A stretch of 64,000 bases of DNA, taken from NCBI GenBank assembly GCA_964620915.1, contig CAZUKP010000005.1:1-64000 (forward strand). Direction: 5' to 3'. Positions 25,128 to 34,152 of this stretch are shown here, piece by piece. A program made the translations under genes and the position numbers. Positions within the stretch are counted from its first letter, which is position 1, and each line of letters starts with the position of its first letter. The notes beneath the pieces were generated by a model. That model made no database searches. It saw only the letters and a program-made list of their open reading frames with translations, and was not told the origin of the DNA. This stretch comes from Hyphomicrobium_A sp964620915 (GTDB taxonomy: Bacteria > Pseudomonadota > Alphaproteobacteria > Rhizobiales > Hyphomicrobiaceae).

Positions 25128-26159
25128 ATGGCATCAAATCAGGACAAGGACTCAAGCGGGGGCAAAATCGTCACGATTTCGACGACGCCGGCGGACGTAG
25201 GAAGCCGCCTTGACCGCATGCTCTCTGAGAAAATTGATGACTTCAGCCGCGCACGTCTTCAGTCGCTGATCCGCTCCGGCTACGTCTCCGGCCTTGGTGA
25301 CAAAACCATAAGAGACGGTGCCCACAGGGTCAAACCGGATGAAATTTTCAACGTTCGCATCCCCGCCGCGGAACCGGCCGGTCCAAAACCGGAGCCGATT
25401 GCGCTTAACGTGGTTTACGAGGACGACGATCTCATCGTTATCGACAAGCCGGCTCACCTCGTCGTGCACCCGGCCGCTGGGCACGCATCCGGAACGCTTG
25501 TCAACGCGCTCATTGCCCATTGTGGAGCCAGCCTTTCAGGCATTGGCGGCGTGAAACGGCCGGGTATCGTCCACCGTTTGGACAAGGGAACATCTGGCCT
25601 CTTGGTCGTTGCCAAGACGGATGCCGCACACAACGGATTGAGCGAGCAATTCGCAGCACACGGCGCGGACGGCAAATTGGAACGGACTTATCTCGCCGTG
25701 GTTTGGGGTAAGACATTGCGCCCGCGCGGCAAGATCGACGCCAGACTGGCCCGCAGCACGGTGACTCGGACAAAGATGGCCATCGCCAAGGGCGAGACCG
25801 GCCGGCATGCCGTTACCCACTATGAATTGCTCAAGACCTTCACGGGAACCCGGGAAGCGGGAACGGTGTCGCTGTTGAAACTGCGACTTGAGACCGGTCG
25901 TACCCACCAGATTCGGGTTCACCTGGCCCACGTCGGACACCCGGTCCTGGGTGATCCCACTTACGGAAAAGGCTTTAAAGCGAGCGAGGAGGCGTTGCCT
26001 GAGAGAGCGCAAACTCAGCTCAAGAGACTTGGACGCCAGGCGTTGCATGCGGCCGAACTTGGGTTCGAGCACCCCATCACGGGCAAGAAGCTGCATTTCA
26101 AAAGTCCGCTACCGGACGATATCGCAGGCCTGATCGACGCCCTTGAAGCAAAGCATTGA
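25128..26159 (+). CDS. RluA/RluD-family 23S rRNA pseudouridine synthase
   Basis: 343 residues. An S4 RNA-binding domain at the N-terminus (GSRLDRMLSEKIDDFSRARL) is followed by the catalytic domain. DDLIVIDKPAHLVVHPA comes first, then HRLDKGTSGLLV with the catalytic Asp, GRTHQIRVHL, and HPVLGDPTYG. It isomerises uridines to pseudouridine in large-subunit rRNA; with the S4 domain it fits RluD (positions around 1911-1917) best. The start at ATG 25128 is chosen because the frame upstream overlaps the divergent gene. RpoH follows 375 bases later, an order common in Rhizobiales. Confidence 0.93.
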   Translation: MASNQDKDSSGGKIVTISTTPADVGSRLDRMLSEKIDDFSRARLQSLIRSGYVSGLGDKTIRDGAHRVKPDEIFNVRIPAAEPAGPKPEPIALNVVYEDDDLIVIDKPAHLVVHPAAGHASGTLVNALIAHCGASLSGIGGVKRPGIVHRLDKGTSGLLVVAKTDAAHNGLSEQFAAHGADGKLERTYLAVVWGKTLRPRGKIDARLARSTVTRTKMAIAKGETGRHAVTHYELLKTFTGTREAGTVSLLKLRLETGRTHQIRVHLAHVGHPVLGDPTYGKGFKASEEALPERAQTQLKRLGRQALHAAELGFEHPITGKKLHFKSPLPDDIAGLIDALEAKH

Positions 26160-26534
26160 GCCCGGGCCTTCGCCAAGATCGCAAAGAATGTGTGCCTCCG
26201 GTTTTGAGGCGCACGGCGAAATGAGGTTGCAAAAACTTAATGATAACGGTCATTTCCCCGTCATTGTCCTGTCACCAGCTGAGCGCGCTGGACAATACTG
26301 ATTTGCCCGGCGGTCATAGGTGGATGCGAAACCAACCGCTCGGTTCTGACGTATAGTCTTCAAGGGTAAGACGCTCCGCGACCAGCAAAGCAACGGAATA
26401 CACCGCCGCGGAGCGTTGATAATAGTGGAGCGGCGGGGCGAGGTCCGTGAATTGGGCCTTCAACACGCCGATTGCAATGGAAGGGAACGGCTAGGTCATT
26501 TCGGCAATTAGCCAAAATGGCGGCCGATACGGTG
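26160..26534 (+). promoter_or_regulatory. rpoH leader with 10-bp inverted repeat
   Basis: 375 bases between the pseudouridine synthase and rpoH. ACGCTCCGCG (26371-26380) and CGCGGAGCGT (26407-26416) are perfect complements, 26 bases apart, shortly before the coding start. In the transcript this would form a long-arm hairpin. A possible -10 (TATAGT at 26352) lies just upstream. The structure could control rpoH translation or mark an operator. Confidence 0.45.
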
Positions 26535-27422
26535 ATGGCGACAAGAGTCCCCACAATTGCGCAAGGCTCAATGGGCCTCTCGCGCTACCTCGAGGAAATC
26601 CGCAAGTTTCCGATGTTGGAGCCCTGCGAAGAGTTCATGCTGGCCAAGAGCTGGCAGGAACACGCCGATTCGGATGCCGCCGAGAAACTCGTCACCTCAC
26701 ATTTGCGGCTCGTGGCGAAAATCGCCATGGGCTACCGTGGCTATGGCTTGCCCATCGGTGAAGTAATCTCCGAGGGCAACGTTGGCTTGATGCAGGCGGT
26801 GAAGCGGTTCGACCCCGATAAGGGCTTCCGCCTTGCAACGTACGCCATGTGGTGGATCCGAGCCTCGATCCAGGAATACATTCTGCGCTCCTGGAGCTTG
26901 GTGAAGATGGGCACGACGGCCGCCCAGAAGAAGCTCTTCTTCAATCTTCGTCGCGCCAAGAGCCAGTTGCAGGCCTTGGATGAGGGTGATTTGCGACCGG
27001 ATCAGGTCAAGACCATCGCCAACAAGTTCGGCGTCAGCGAAGCCGATGTGATTTCAATGAACCGCCGGCTTGGCGGCGATGCGTCACTCAACGCTCCCGT
27101 GCGCGCAGACGCCGAAGCCGGCGAGTGGCAAGACTGGCTCGCGGACGAAGGACCGAGCCAGGAGGACCAGCTCGCTGAGAATCAGGAACTCGACGAGCGC
27201 AGGAGCTACCTCTCCGCCGCACTATCGACACTCAACGATCGCGAGCGGCGGATCTTCGAGGCGCGTCGGCTGTCGGACGATCCCATCACGCTGGAGGATT
27301 TATCGACGGAGTTTGGAGTCTCGCGCGAGCGTATTCGCCAGATCGAGGTCCGCGCGTTTGAGAAGGTCCAGAAGGCCGTGCAAGAGTCAGCAAAGTCCGC
27401 AACAGCGGGGGCACTCTCCTAA
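26535..27422 (+). CDS. rpoH: RNA polymerase heat-shock sigma factor RpoH (sigma-32)
   Basis: 295 residues from ATG 26535 (MATRVPTIAQGSMGLSRYL); an ATG at 26517 is a possible alternative. It directs RNA polymerase to heat-shock promoters. Regions 1.2-2.4 are clear (RYLEEIRKFPML, GNVGLMQAVKRFDPDKGFRL, ATYAMWWIRASIQEYIL), and the RpoH box QKKLFFNLRRAK, specific to sigma-32, is present. Region 4.2 has the helix-turn-helix TLEDLSTEFGVSRERIRQIE. The groESL operon in this window is a typical target, though it also has a CIRCE element. Rhizobiales often have more than one rpoH, and which copy this is cannot be told. Confidence 0.95.
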   Translation: MATRVPTIAQGSMGLSRYLEEIRKFPMLEPCEEFMLAKSWQEHADSDAAEKLVTSHLRLVAKIAMGYRGYGLPIGEVISEGNVGLMQAVKRFDPDKGFRLATYAMWWIRASIQEYILRSWSLVKMGTTAAQKKLFFNLRRAKSQLQALDEGDLRPDQVKTIANKFGVSEADVISMNRRLGGDASLNAPVRADAEAGEWQDWLADEGPSQEDQLAENQELDERRSYLSAALSTLNDRERRIFEARRLSDDPITLEDLSTEFGVSRERIRQIEVRAFEKVQKAVQESAKSATAGALS

Positions 27423-27465
27423 GAGTGCTGCGCCCGCGGTGACGGCCGGTCAAACACATTGCGCA

Positions 27466-28761
27466 TCAATTAGGCTCCGCCACTGCAAAGTCTGTGATGG
27501 TCCATGTGTCGCCACGTTTGCCGGACGCGGACGACGCCAGCAAGCCGACATAGCTGGGCCCTCCCGGAGACTCACCCTTAAAGCTCCCGACCTTTTTGCC
27601 GTTGATCATGATCTCGGCGTTGTCGCCGTTAAGCCCAACACGCAAAGTGTTGTCCTGCTTTGAACCGGTCTTGATCACGTCAACTTTTGTCCACTCGATC
27701 GGCCTCGATGACTGCACTTGTCCGTCGACCACCCGCGCAACCGTAAAGTAACCGCTGGGGGCCACCACGGCCTGGTAGTAGTTCTCGTTGTCTTTGACCC
27801 AGAACACCAGGCCGGCGTAACTCAACGTCGGATCGGTTGTGTTCTTGTTGAGCCGCACGGTCGCGCACGCGACGATATCGTCGAAGAGGAAGACCCGGTT
27901 CAAGCGGAACGTCCGGGTGCCTGGAACGGGCGTAAAGACGGCCTCTCCCGCACCGATCTTAAATCTTGAATCCTTCTTGCCCCAGGTGGGATCGTGCCGC
28001 GAGAAATCGTCCGCGAATAGCACCTTCCCATCTGAGCACTGTGAGTCGGAAGGAAGAGTGCCGGTCGAGAGTTTTTCTTTCTTTTTCGTGGGCAAGTGGG
28101 AGTCGGCGGAAGCCTCGATCACGCGAGGAGCCGGTGAAACGTTCGTGACTTTGAAATCCGACATCCGCCAGCTCTGCACGCCGTCCGGTCCGGAAGCCGC
28201 CACCAACCCGATATGGCTCGTAGCGCTCGGCGGCTGACCGCGGAAACGGGCAGCAACCTCATCGTTGATCGTGATTGTCGCCGTCTGGCCCTCGAGCGTC
28301 ACACGCATCGTGTTCTTGTCGCCCGGCTCGAGCTTCAAGCCTTTCACCTTCGTCCAAGGCACTGGAGAAACGGGCACCATCTTACCGTTGATCTTCCGCG
28401 CGACTGTAAAGAGGCCGTTTGGTGCGATGACAGCCTCATAGAAGTTGTCCTTGTCATCGAGCCAGAACACGATGCCAGCATAGTCTCGAGATCGGTCGGC
28501 CGTCGCTTCGGGCATCACGAGGGTCACACAGGCATCAAGATCGGTCAGATTGGCACCGGCATTCCACCGGGCGCTCTGCGTCCCAGGCCGAGGAGAAATA
28601 ACGGCCTCGCTCCCCATGATGCGGAATTGCTGGTCTTCCTCCCCCCACGCCAAATCGCCTGTCTCGAAATCACCCTCCAGGTGCACAGATTCTCCCGTGC
28701 ACGCGAATGTTGGAGAGGTGCTCGCCAATAGGGCAACAACCAACCACCAACCTCGCCTCAT
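27466..28761 (-). CDS. Secreted protein with two concanavalin-like beta-sandwich domains
   Basis: 431 residues. A signal peptide ends near STSPTFA. Two homologous halves follow, at about 28-205 and 240-430, each with the order DF/GDFETGD...W, a PGT-containing strand, DYAGIVFWLDDKDNFYEAVI (copy 1) or SYAGLVFWVKDNENYYQAVV (copy 2), then NGLFTVAR / SGYFTVAR, PW/EWTKV, NTMRVTLEGQTATITIND / NTLRVGLNGDNAEIMING, and a final WxxxDF strand. This is the pattern of DUF1080/LamG-type jelly-roll domains that bind or hydrolyse carbohydrates. No catalytic residues can be named. A Lys-rich linker joins the halves. Probably periplasmic or extracellular. Confidence 0.8.
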   Translation of the reverse strand: MRRGWWLVVALLASTSPTFACTGESVHLEGDFETGDLAWGEEDQQFRIMGSEAVISPRPGTQSARWNAGANLTDLDACVTLVMPEATADRSRDYAGIVFWLDDKDNFYEAVIAPNGLFTVARKINGKMVPVSPVPWTKVKGLKLEPGDKNTMRVTLEGQTATITINDEVAARFRGQPPSATSHIGLVAASGPDGVQSWRMSDFKVTNVSPAPRVIEASADSHLPTKKKEKLSTGTLPSDSQCSDGKVLFADDFSRHDPTWGKKDSRFKIGAGEAVFTPVPGTRTFRLNRVFLFDDIVACATVRLNKNTTDPTLSYAGLVFWVKDNENYYQAVVAPSGYFTVARVVDGQVQSSRPIEWTKVDVIKTGSKQDNTLRVGLNGDNAEIMINGKKVGSFKGESPGGPSYVGLLASSASGKRGDTWTITDFAVAEPN

Positions 28762-29504
28762 GGATCCCTCCCAGTTTTTCGGTCGTTTCGTCCGTTCACA
28801 TTGCAGTAACCCGCCGCTCGGGCAAACCCAAGCTCTGCAGGAAAAGATTCACGCGATCGCCAAATACAACGGCCGCTGATGCAACCCGCTCCTTGAACCC
28901 TGCTTTTCACAAAACTGTGGACGAATCACGTAATATTGCGATTGCGAGGGAGCTGATCCTCGCCGGTACAAACCAGTTCTTGAATGAGCTGGGGACTGTC
29001 GAGTGCGCGTCGGAGAAGGGAAGGCAAGACGCCTTTGTCGTCTCTGAGCCAGGACTTCAAAATGACTGGCCTTTACAGCCGGTTGGACGCGAGACGGACA
29101 TGGATAGGGCCGTCCGAGGGAGCGTCTGCCGGCACTTTCTACCAGCTCCCATCGAGCCCTGTCCAAGACCGCCGTATCCACCTGCACTCCCCGACTGCCA
29201 TCGCCATTGCGCCAGGCCTCCTCGGCTGGCGCAAGGGTGTGTCGTGGTGGTCCGCAATCCGGTTTGGGCACGCAGGCGTGGACGCGGCACACGAGAAGAT
29301 GGAGTGGCCAATGCTGAAGCGCCTTCATCGACAGAAGGTCCTTAACTCCGTGAGTTCGAGATCGCATATCGCTCATTCGCTTCGGCTTGAATTAGAGTGG
29401 TATCTGATACTGCTCTGGCGTCAAAAACAAATGCATCCTCCGAGTATGGTCTGACTGGGTCTTAGCTAGCACGGGAGTGCGACCCAAGCTGGCCACAAAG
29501 CATG
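28762..29504. other. Gene-poor region upstream of the beta-sandwich protein
   Basis: About 740 bases. Overlapping open frames occur on both strands, the longest at 28984-29454 plus, but none has a ribosome-binding site, a recognisable motif or plausible composition. It must contain the promoter of the minus-strand secreted protein. I cannot exclude a degraded gene. Confidence 0.35.
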
Positions 29505-29533
29505 AAGGCCGGTCCCTTTCGGGACCGGCCTTT
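29505..29533. terminator. Strong intrinsic terminator hairpin
   Basis: AAGGCCGGTCCC (29505-29516), loop TTTC, GGGACCGGCCTTT (29521-29533). The stem of about 12 bp is perfect. It is 27 bases beyond the stop of the minus-strand amidase gene, so it most likely ends that transcript. The plus-strand side has the better T-rich tail (TTTCTCGTT), so it may act in both directions. Confidence 0.8.
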
Positions 29534-29559
29534 CTCGTTCCGACTACAGTATCGCTCAC

Positions 29560-30894
29560 TTACATCGGGAGTTGTGCGAGCTGGTTCGTGAAGTAATTCT
29601 CCACCGCTGTCAGGATCGAATCGGAGACCTTGTTGCGCCATGTATCCGACTGGAGGTTGGCAGCATCCTGCTCGTTCGTGACATAAGCCAGCTCGATGAG
29701 GATCGAGGGAAACTGCGCCGTCTTCAGAACGCGGAAGCCCGCCTGCTTGTCGGGGTCGCTACGCAACTTTGTGCTCTCGCCCATCATCTTGATGACCGAC
29801 CGCGCCAACACACTGGTACGATCGCGGGTAGCGTCGAGTTCGCGGGAAGCAAGATCAGACAAGATCTGATTGATCATATCGACGTTGCCGCTGGCCTTTT
29901 TCACCGATTCGACCTGCTCGCTCGAAAGAACCTTGCTTGCCACCTTCTTTTTCGCGGAATTCTTCAGGCTCTTGGCGGTCGAAGACCGCAACGAATAAAT
30001 CGTAGCGCCATTGGCGCCTGCCCGGCTTGCATAGTCGCAATGCACAGCAATGAATAGGTTCGCCTTGTTTTTCTCGCCAAATTTGACGCGATCGCCCAAC
30101 GGAACGAAGACATCGGTCTCGCGCGTCATGAGCACCCTGTAGCGTCCGGATTTCTCCAGCTTCTCGCGCAGGAGCTTTCCGAAGGCCAGCACAACTTCCT
30201 TTTCGACCGCCCCATTTTTCTTGGCGCCTGTGTCGTGGCCACCGTGACCCGGATCGATGACAATTACGGGCTTGAAGGTCTTTTGAGCACGCGCACCAGG
30301 AGACAGAGCCGGTCTTGGCAAGGGCGGTTGCAGCCCGATTGCGCCAAGCGCGTAGGTGGGCTTGGCAAACGGCTGCTTCTTGCTGCTCTTTTTGGCCTTC
30401 TTGTTCTTATTGCCCGTCGATCCGATGCTGTTGGTGATGAGACCGAACGGCGCGATCTCAACAACGAGGAGATTCTTATTGCCGTTCTTCCCTTTTTGGA
30501 TCTGAGCACTGGAGACAACGACTGGTTCGGTGACGTTGATCACGATGCGGGTGCGATCGGCGGCAGAAAGCCCGGCGCGAAAATCTTCAATAAGTCCGAT
30601 CGCCTTGCCCCTGGGTCGTGCGGGCAGCTTCAGCTTTGTGTCGGCGAGTTCGATAATCACCCGGTTCGGGTTGTTCAGAGAGAAGACTTCGAAATCGGCC
30701 TGCTTTTCCAGCCCCACAACAAAGCGCGTCCGCAATTGGGGGGTCGGGGCTGCCTTGCTTATGGGCGCACGCACGCTGTCCTGCGGCGGCGTGGCTGCAG
30801 CCAGGGTTTGTGCGTATACGGACGCAGGTGCGCCCACTATCGCTAGAGCAATGATGACTGCGCGGCTTATGCGCCGCTGCAAGTCGTGAACCAT
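29560..30894 (-). CDS. amiC: N-acetylmuramoyl-L-alanine amidase (AmiC type)
   Basis: 444 residues. Signal peptide (to about APASVYA), then an AMIN domain at about 55-150 (RTRFVVGLEKQADFEVFSLN) that targets the septum. A Lys/Arg-rich linker leads to an amidase_3 domain from about residue 210. Zinc ligands are visible: His in VIDPGHGGHDTG, Glu in GAVEKEVVL, His in LFIAVHCDY. The catalytic Glu is in ILIELAYVTN. It cleaves the amide between MurNAc and L-Ala of peptidoglycan during cell separation. An inserted helix (residues about 300-350) before the last motif matches the autoinhibitory helix of AmiB/AmiC enzymes. Confidence 0.93.
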   Translation of the reverse strand: MVHDLQRRISRAVIIALAIVGAPASVYAQTLAAATPPQDSVRAPISKAAPTPQLRTRFVVGLEKQADFEVFSLNNPNRVIIELADTKLKLPARPRGKAIGLIEDFRAGLSAADRTRIVINVTEPVVVSSAQIQKGKNGNKNLLVVEIAPFGLITNSIGSTGNKNKKAKKSSKKQPFAKPTYALGAIGLQPPLPRPALSPGARAQKTFKPVIVIDPGHGGHDTGAKKNGAVEKEVVLAFGKLLREKLEKSGRYRVLMTRETDVFVPLGDRVKFGEKNKANLFIAVHCDYASRAGANGATIYSLRSSTAKSLKNSAKKKVASKVLSSEQVESVKKASGNVDMINQILSDLASRELDATRDRTSVLARSVIKMMGESTKLRSDPDKQAGFRVLKTAQFPSILIELAYVTNEQDAANLQSDTWRNKVSDSILTAVENYFTNQLAQLPM

Positions 30895-31075
30895 GACGTC
30901 AGACCCCCGTCTACGCGAAACACTTTAAGGTTAGCGACGGTCATAGAGAGCCCCAGATGATGGCGTTTTCCGGGTCGCCTTCGGGCTTTGTTATGGTTAT
31001 TGCGCAGTAACCGTTAATGACTTGCTAACGGGTTGGTCATGCACGGCCAAAAGGGCCGACATTTTCGACGGCGGC

Positions 31076-31534
31076 CTAGCCACTTCCCCAGCGGTCCGCG
31101 GCCGTTTCATCGCCTAATCGAGCATCAACCCACGTGCTGTTGCCCTCGGGATCGGTTTCTTTTTTCCAGAACGGCGCGCGGGTCTTTAGGTAGTCCATGA
31201 GAAAACCGGCTGCCTCGAATGCGGCCTGCCTATGAGCGGAGGCCGTCACCACGAGTACGAGATTGTCGCCGGGTACGAAATCTCCGATGCGATGAACGAC
31301 AAGGCTCGCCTGCAGCGGCCAACGCGCCATGGCCTTGGCCTCTATGCGCTCCAGCTCTGCTTCCGTCATCCCTGGGTAGTGCTCAAGCGTCAGCGATGCG
31401 ATCTCTCGCCCTTCATTCGCCGCACGCACGCGGCCAACAAAAGTGACAACCGCTCCGATGTCGGTGCGCTCGCCCGTGAGCGCATCCACTTCGGATGAGA
31501 CGTTGAAATCCTCACGCTGGACCCGGATGGCCAC
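31076..31534 (-). CDS. moaE: Molybdopterin synthase catalytic subunit MoaE
   Basis: 152 residues with GAVVTFVGRVRAANEGREI, the LEHYPGMTEAEL block, VVHRIGDFVPGDNLVLVVTA, and APFWKKE with the catalytic Lys that binds the precursor. Together with MoaD it inserts two sulfurs into cyclic pyranopterin monophosphate to form molybdopterin. It lies 5 bases downstream of moaD. The molybdenum formate dehydrogenase at 46-52 kb in this window needs the product. Confidence 0.95.
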   Translation of the reverse strand: MAIRVQREDFNVSSEVDALTGERTDIGAVVTFVGRVRAANEGREIASLTLEHYPGMTEAELERIEAKAMARWPLQASLVVHRIGDFVPGDNLVLVVTASAHRQAAFEAAGFLMDYLKTRAPFWKKETDPEGNSTWVDARLGDETAADRWGSG

Positions 31535-31539
31535 CGCGC

Positions 31540-31815
31540 TCAGCCTCCGGTGACAGGGGGAAAGAATGCAATCTCACGCGCTCCGGAAATTGATGCATCG
31601 GGCTTGACGTGCGCCTTGTCGACCGCGGCGCGTACAAGTTCGGACCGCTCAAAAGCCTGAGAGAATTCCGGACCCCGCGTCTTGAGCCAATCAACAAGGT
31701 CAGCCACCGTTGCAACGCTACTTGGCAAACTGACCTCTTCAGAGCCGCAGCCAACGCGCTCGCGAACCCATGCAAAGTAAAGAAGCCTGACAGGTCGTTC
31801 GAGTGCTTCGCTCAT
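31540..31815 (-). CDS. moaD: Molybdopterin synthase sulfur-carrier subunit MoaD
   Basis: 91 residues with a ubiquitin-like fold (RLLYFAWVRERVGCGSEEVS) and the essential C-terminal Gly-Gly (FFPPVTGG), which is thiocarboxylated and donates sulfur to the MoaE active site. It lies 6 bases after pgsA and 5 before moaE, one transcription unit, an arrangement common in Rhizobiales. Confidence 0.95.
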   Translation of the reverse strand: MSEALERPVRLLYFAWVRERVGCGSEEVSLPSSVATVADLVDWLKTRGPEFSQAFERSELVRAAVDKAHVKPDASISGAREIAFFPPVTGG

Positions 31816-31821
31816 CAGAGC

Positions 31822-32409
31822 TCAATGTTCCATGGCATGGACGACACCAGCCTTGAGGTAATCGTAGCCGGTCCAGAGTGTGAGGAGAGCAGCGATCCAC
31901 AGCAGAGCCAATCCACCCACTAGAATCCCCGGTACGATCTTTTCAGCAGCGGGCCCGGCCAGAAGCACGGCCAGTGCGATCATCTGCATCGTCGTCTTCC
32001 ACTTGGCCAACTGAGTGACGTGAACTTTCACGTTAAGCTCGGCCAAGAACTCGCGCAGACCCGAAACGAGGATCTCGCGCACAAGAATAATAATCGCGGC
32101 CCAAATCGACCATCCGGTAATCGTGTTGTCGTGGACCAGCATCATCAAGACCGCACCGACAAGAAGCTTGTCGGCAATAGGATCGAGCATCCGCCCAAGC
32201 GTGGACTGCTGCTCCCATGCGCGCGCCAGATAGCCGTCGAGCCAATCCGTCAACCCGGCGAGAATGAAGAGGGAAAACGCAGACCAGCGTGCAACGTCAC
32301 CCTTGAGGAAAAAGAGGCAGGCGACGAGCGCAGGGACAGCGGCGATGCGCCCGTACGTCAGCGCGTTAGGAAGGCTCATGTGCATTGGGCGAGCTGCAGC
32401 TTGTTCCAT
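31822..32409 (-). CDS. pgsA: CDP-diacylglycerol--glycerol-3-phosphate 3-phosphatidyltransferase
   Basis: 195 residues from ATG 32409 (ATG 32427 also possible). The inner-membrane enzyme makes phosphatidylglycerol phosphate from CDP-diacylglycerol and glycerol-3-phosphate. The CDP-alcohol phosphotransferase signature D-G-x2-A-R-x8-G-x3-D-x3-D is complete in LDGYLARAWEQQSTLGRMLD followed by PIADK. About five to six membrane helices follow. First of the pgsA-moaD-moaE run. In relatives uvrC is directly upstream; here an extensin-like gene and a small membrane protein gene lie between. Confidence 0.93.
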   Translation of the reverse strand: MEQAAARPMHMSLPNALTYGRIAAVPALVACLFFLKGDVARWSAFSLFILAGLTDWLDGYLARAWEQQSTLGRMLDPIADKLLVGAVLMMLVHDNTITGWSIWAAIIILVREILVSGLREFLAELNVKVHVTQLAKWKTTMQMIALAVLLAGPAAEKIVPGILVGGLALLWIAALLTLWTGYDYLKAGVVHAMEH

Positions 32410-32538
32410 AGGCCTCTGGTACACCATCGCATCGTTGCCACGTCAATGGCGTGCGTCGACCAGCCTCGCCCAGCGCGCCGCGAATGGCCGAGACCGCGCA
32501 CGAAGGGCTGGCCATAACTGCCCCCCACGACGATATTT

Positions 32539-33636
32539 TCAGCGACAGTACCCGCCGCTGCGGCGTGTTTTGAGATCTAAGTGGAAATGATTGCGATGCA
32601 CGTCGTTTGCCTCAGGGCCAAGCACGGTTGCAAACTGACGGCAGGCGCCTTTGTGCAGCTGTTTCAAGAATGCCGCTTCTTTGCGCTTGGAAGCGGTAAC
32701 TTCGGCGGTCACACTCATTGCGCGATTATCGGACGTATCGCCCGTTGTCAGGCGTGCCTTGTGGACCAGTCCCTTGGCACTCTTGCCTGATTTTCCCGCT
32801 GCCTTGGCGATCGACGGAGTGGCAGGGTCAGCCTTTTCGGCAACTTTCTTATCATTTGTCTTTGCCGCAGCGGCCTTTTTCGCTTCCTCGCGCTTTTTGC
32901 GACGTGCCTCGGCAATATCCCGCTTCGTTGGGCCCCAATCGTGCACGACCATAATGGTCCGGCCCGATTTCGTGACAAAGCCCGTGATGTCGATGGCGTT
33001 GCCGGTTGCGTGCTCGCTCAGCGGGCGATCCGGCAAATTGTACACGTTGCGGCAGGCGTAGGACGACGCTCCGACTATGCCGACGATTGGGCTACCCAGA
33101 TGCTTGCGTGCGGCCGGTTGGACGGTCTTGTCCAGCCATGCGTGCAGGCTCGCCGCAAGCCGACAATTCATCATCGCTGCGGGACGAAGCGTGATCCTCG
33201 TCTTCTTTCCAAGACCTCGGACCAGAACAGGGGCCGGCGATCCACACTGACCCTTCTTGATGGGCTTTTCGAACGTGAAGTCGGCCTTAAGGGGTTCAAG
33301 CAGCTTCACGCACTCACGCATTCCGGCTGCGATCTCGGCATCGCTCCAAACGTCTTGTGCCGTTTCAGCCGAGATCGACGTCTCGGCCTCTCCAGTCGGA
33401 GCGTCTCCATCGGCGGTGGGAACACTGGGCAGCATGCGCGACACAGCTGAAGCCACACTCCGTTCATTCGCCTTGGTGACAACTTTGCTGCTGGACGCAG
33501 ATGGCGTCGCACTCATCGTGTGGCGAACCGTTTCGGACACCGGCAAGAACGCCAGCGAGACCAACCCAGCAAGTGCAGCCAGGGACGCCAGGAACGACAT
33601 CCGACCCAGAGTCTGGTCCGTGGACGCCTCGCTCAT
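32539..33636 (-). CDS. Extensin-like C-terminal domain protein (putative periplasmic peptidase fold)
   Basis: 365 residues. One N-terminal membrane anchor (FLASLAALAGLVSLAFLPV), a Ser/Thr-rich linker to about 100, then the extensin_C domain: CVKLLEPLKADFTFEKPIKK, CGSPAPVLVRGLG, MMNCRLAASLHAWL, SYACRNVYN, SEHATGNAIDITGF and the closing NDVHRNHFHLDL. The H-x6-D and H-x-H pattern resembles LAS/VanY-type zinc peptidases. A strongly basic Lys/Ala-rich insertion of about 75 residues (around 235-310) interrupts the domain, which is unusual. Cys residues could form disulfides in the periplasm. The role in wall metabolism is inference. Confidence 0.85.
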   Translation of the reverse strand: MSEASTDQTLGRMSFLASLAALAGLVSLAFLPVSETVRHTMSATPSASSSKVVTKANERSVASAVSRMLPSVPTADGDAPTGEAETSISAETAQDVWSDAEIAAGMRECVKLLEPLKADFTFEKPIKKGQCGSPAPVLVRGLGKKTRITLRPAAMMNCRLAASLHAWLDKTVQPAARKHLGSPIVGIVGASSYACRNVYNLPDRPLSEHATGNAIDITGFVTKSGRTIMVVHDWGPTKRDIAEARRKKREEAKKAAAAKTNDKKVAEKADPATPSIAKAAGKSGKSAKGLVHKARLTTGDTSDNRAMSVTAEVTASKRKEAAFLKQLHKGACRQFATVLGPEANDVHRNHFHLDLKTRRSGGYCR

Positions 33637-34152
33637 CTGCGGGCCTTCTCCAAAAAATCGAGCGCGGCTGCGCGTTTCTCGAATCGCCAGAATCTATGAC
33701 TGGCGCGGCGGAAATGGGTCAAAGGCTAACCCAAAGTTATGAAATAGAGGTTTCTTGCGGCGGCGAATATCGCGTCGACACCCCGCTTTCCAAGATTGGA
33801 AACGGGTGTCAGTCCGCTTGCTGGCGAACTCGTCAGACATCATGCGATTCGATGATTTGGCGCGCTGTGGCGCTCCCTTCCAACCGTCCGTGACAGGCTC
33901 TTGGATTGCTGAAGCCGAACGAGGTTCGTCACAAGCCCTTCATGGACTTGGCCCCGGCTTTGGTAAGGCTCTGGCCTCCCACAACAATCTGAAGAGACAG
34001 TCCGAGGGTGCCCCGCAGCATGTACCGAAAAAGCAACTGTCGCACACAACCGTTTAGCGGACTGGTCTTGCATATGCGGCCTTGTTGACGGAAACTCCCG
34101 CCGTCAAGCAAAGGAACAGCTCCGCAAAGGGCTTCATAGGGGGGTCGTACGC
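33637..34152. other. Intergenic region with a strong inverted repeat
   Basis: 516 bases between divergent genes. At 33777-33810 GACACCCCGCTTTCCAA faces TTGGAAACGGGTGTC across GA, arms of 15-17 bases with a small bulge. No T-tract follows. No convincing ORF or RNA gene is seen in the rest. Confidence 0.45.

Noticed and set aside
26190..26214. Hairpin GTGTGCCTC / GAGGCGCAC after the pseudouridine synthase as terminator
   Set aside because: The stem has a mismatch and there is no T-run; it may be chance in this composition.
28984..29454. 156-residue plus-strand frame in the 28.8-29.5 kb gap
   Set aside because: No ribosome-binding site or motif, and competing frames of similar length exist on the other strand.
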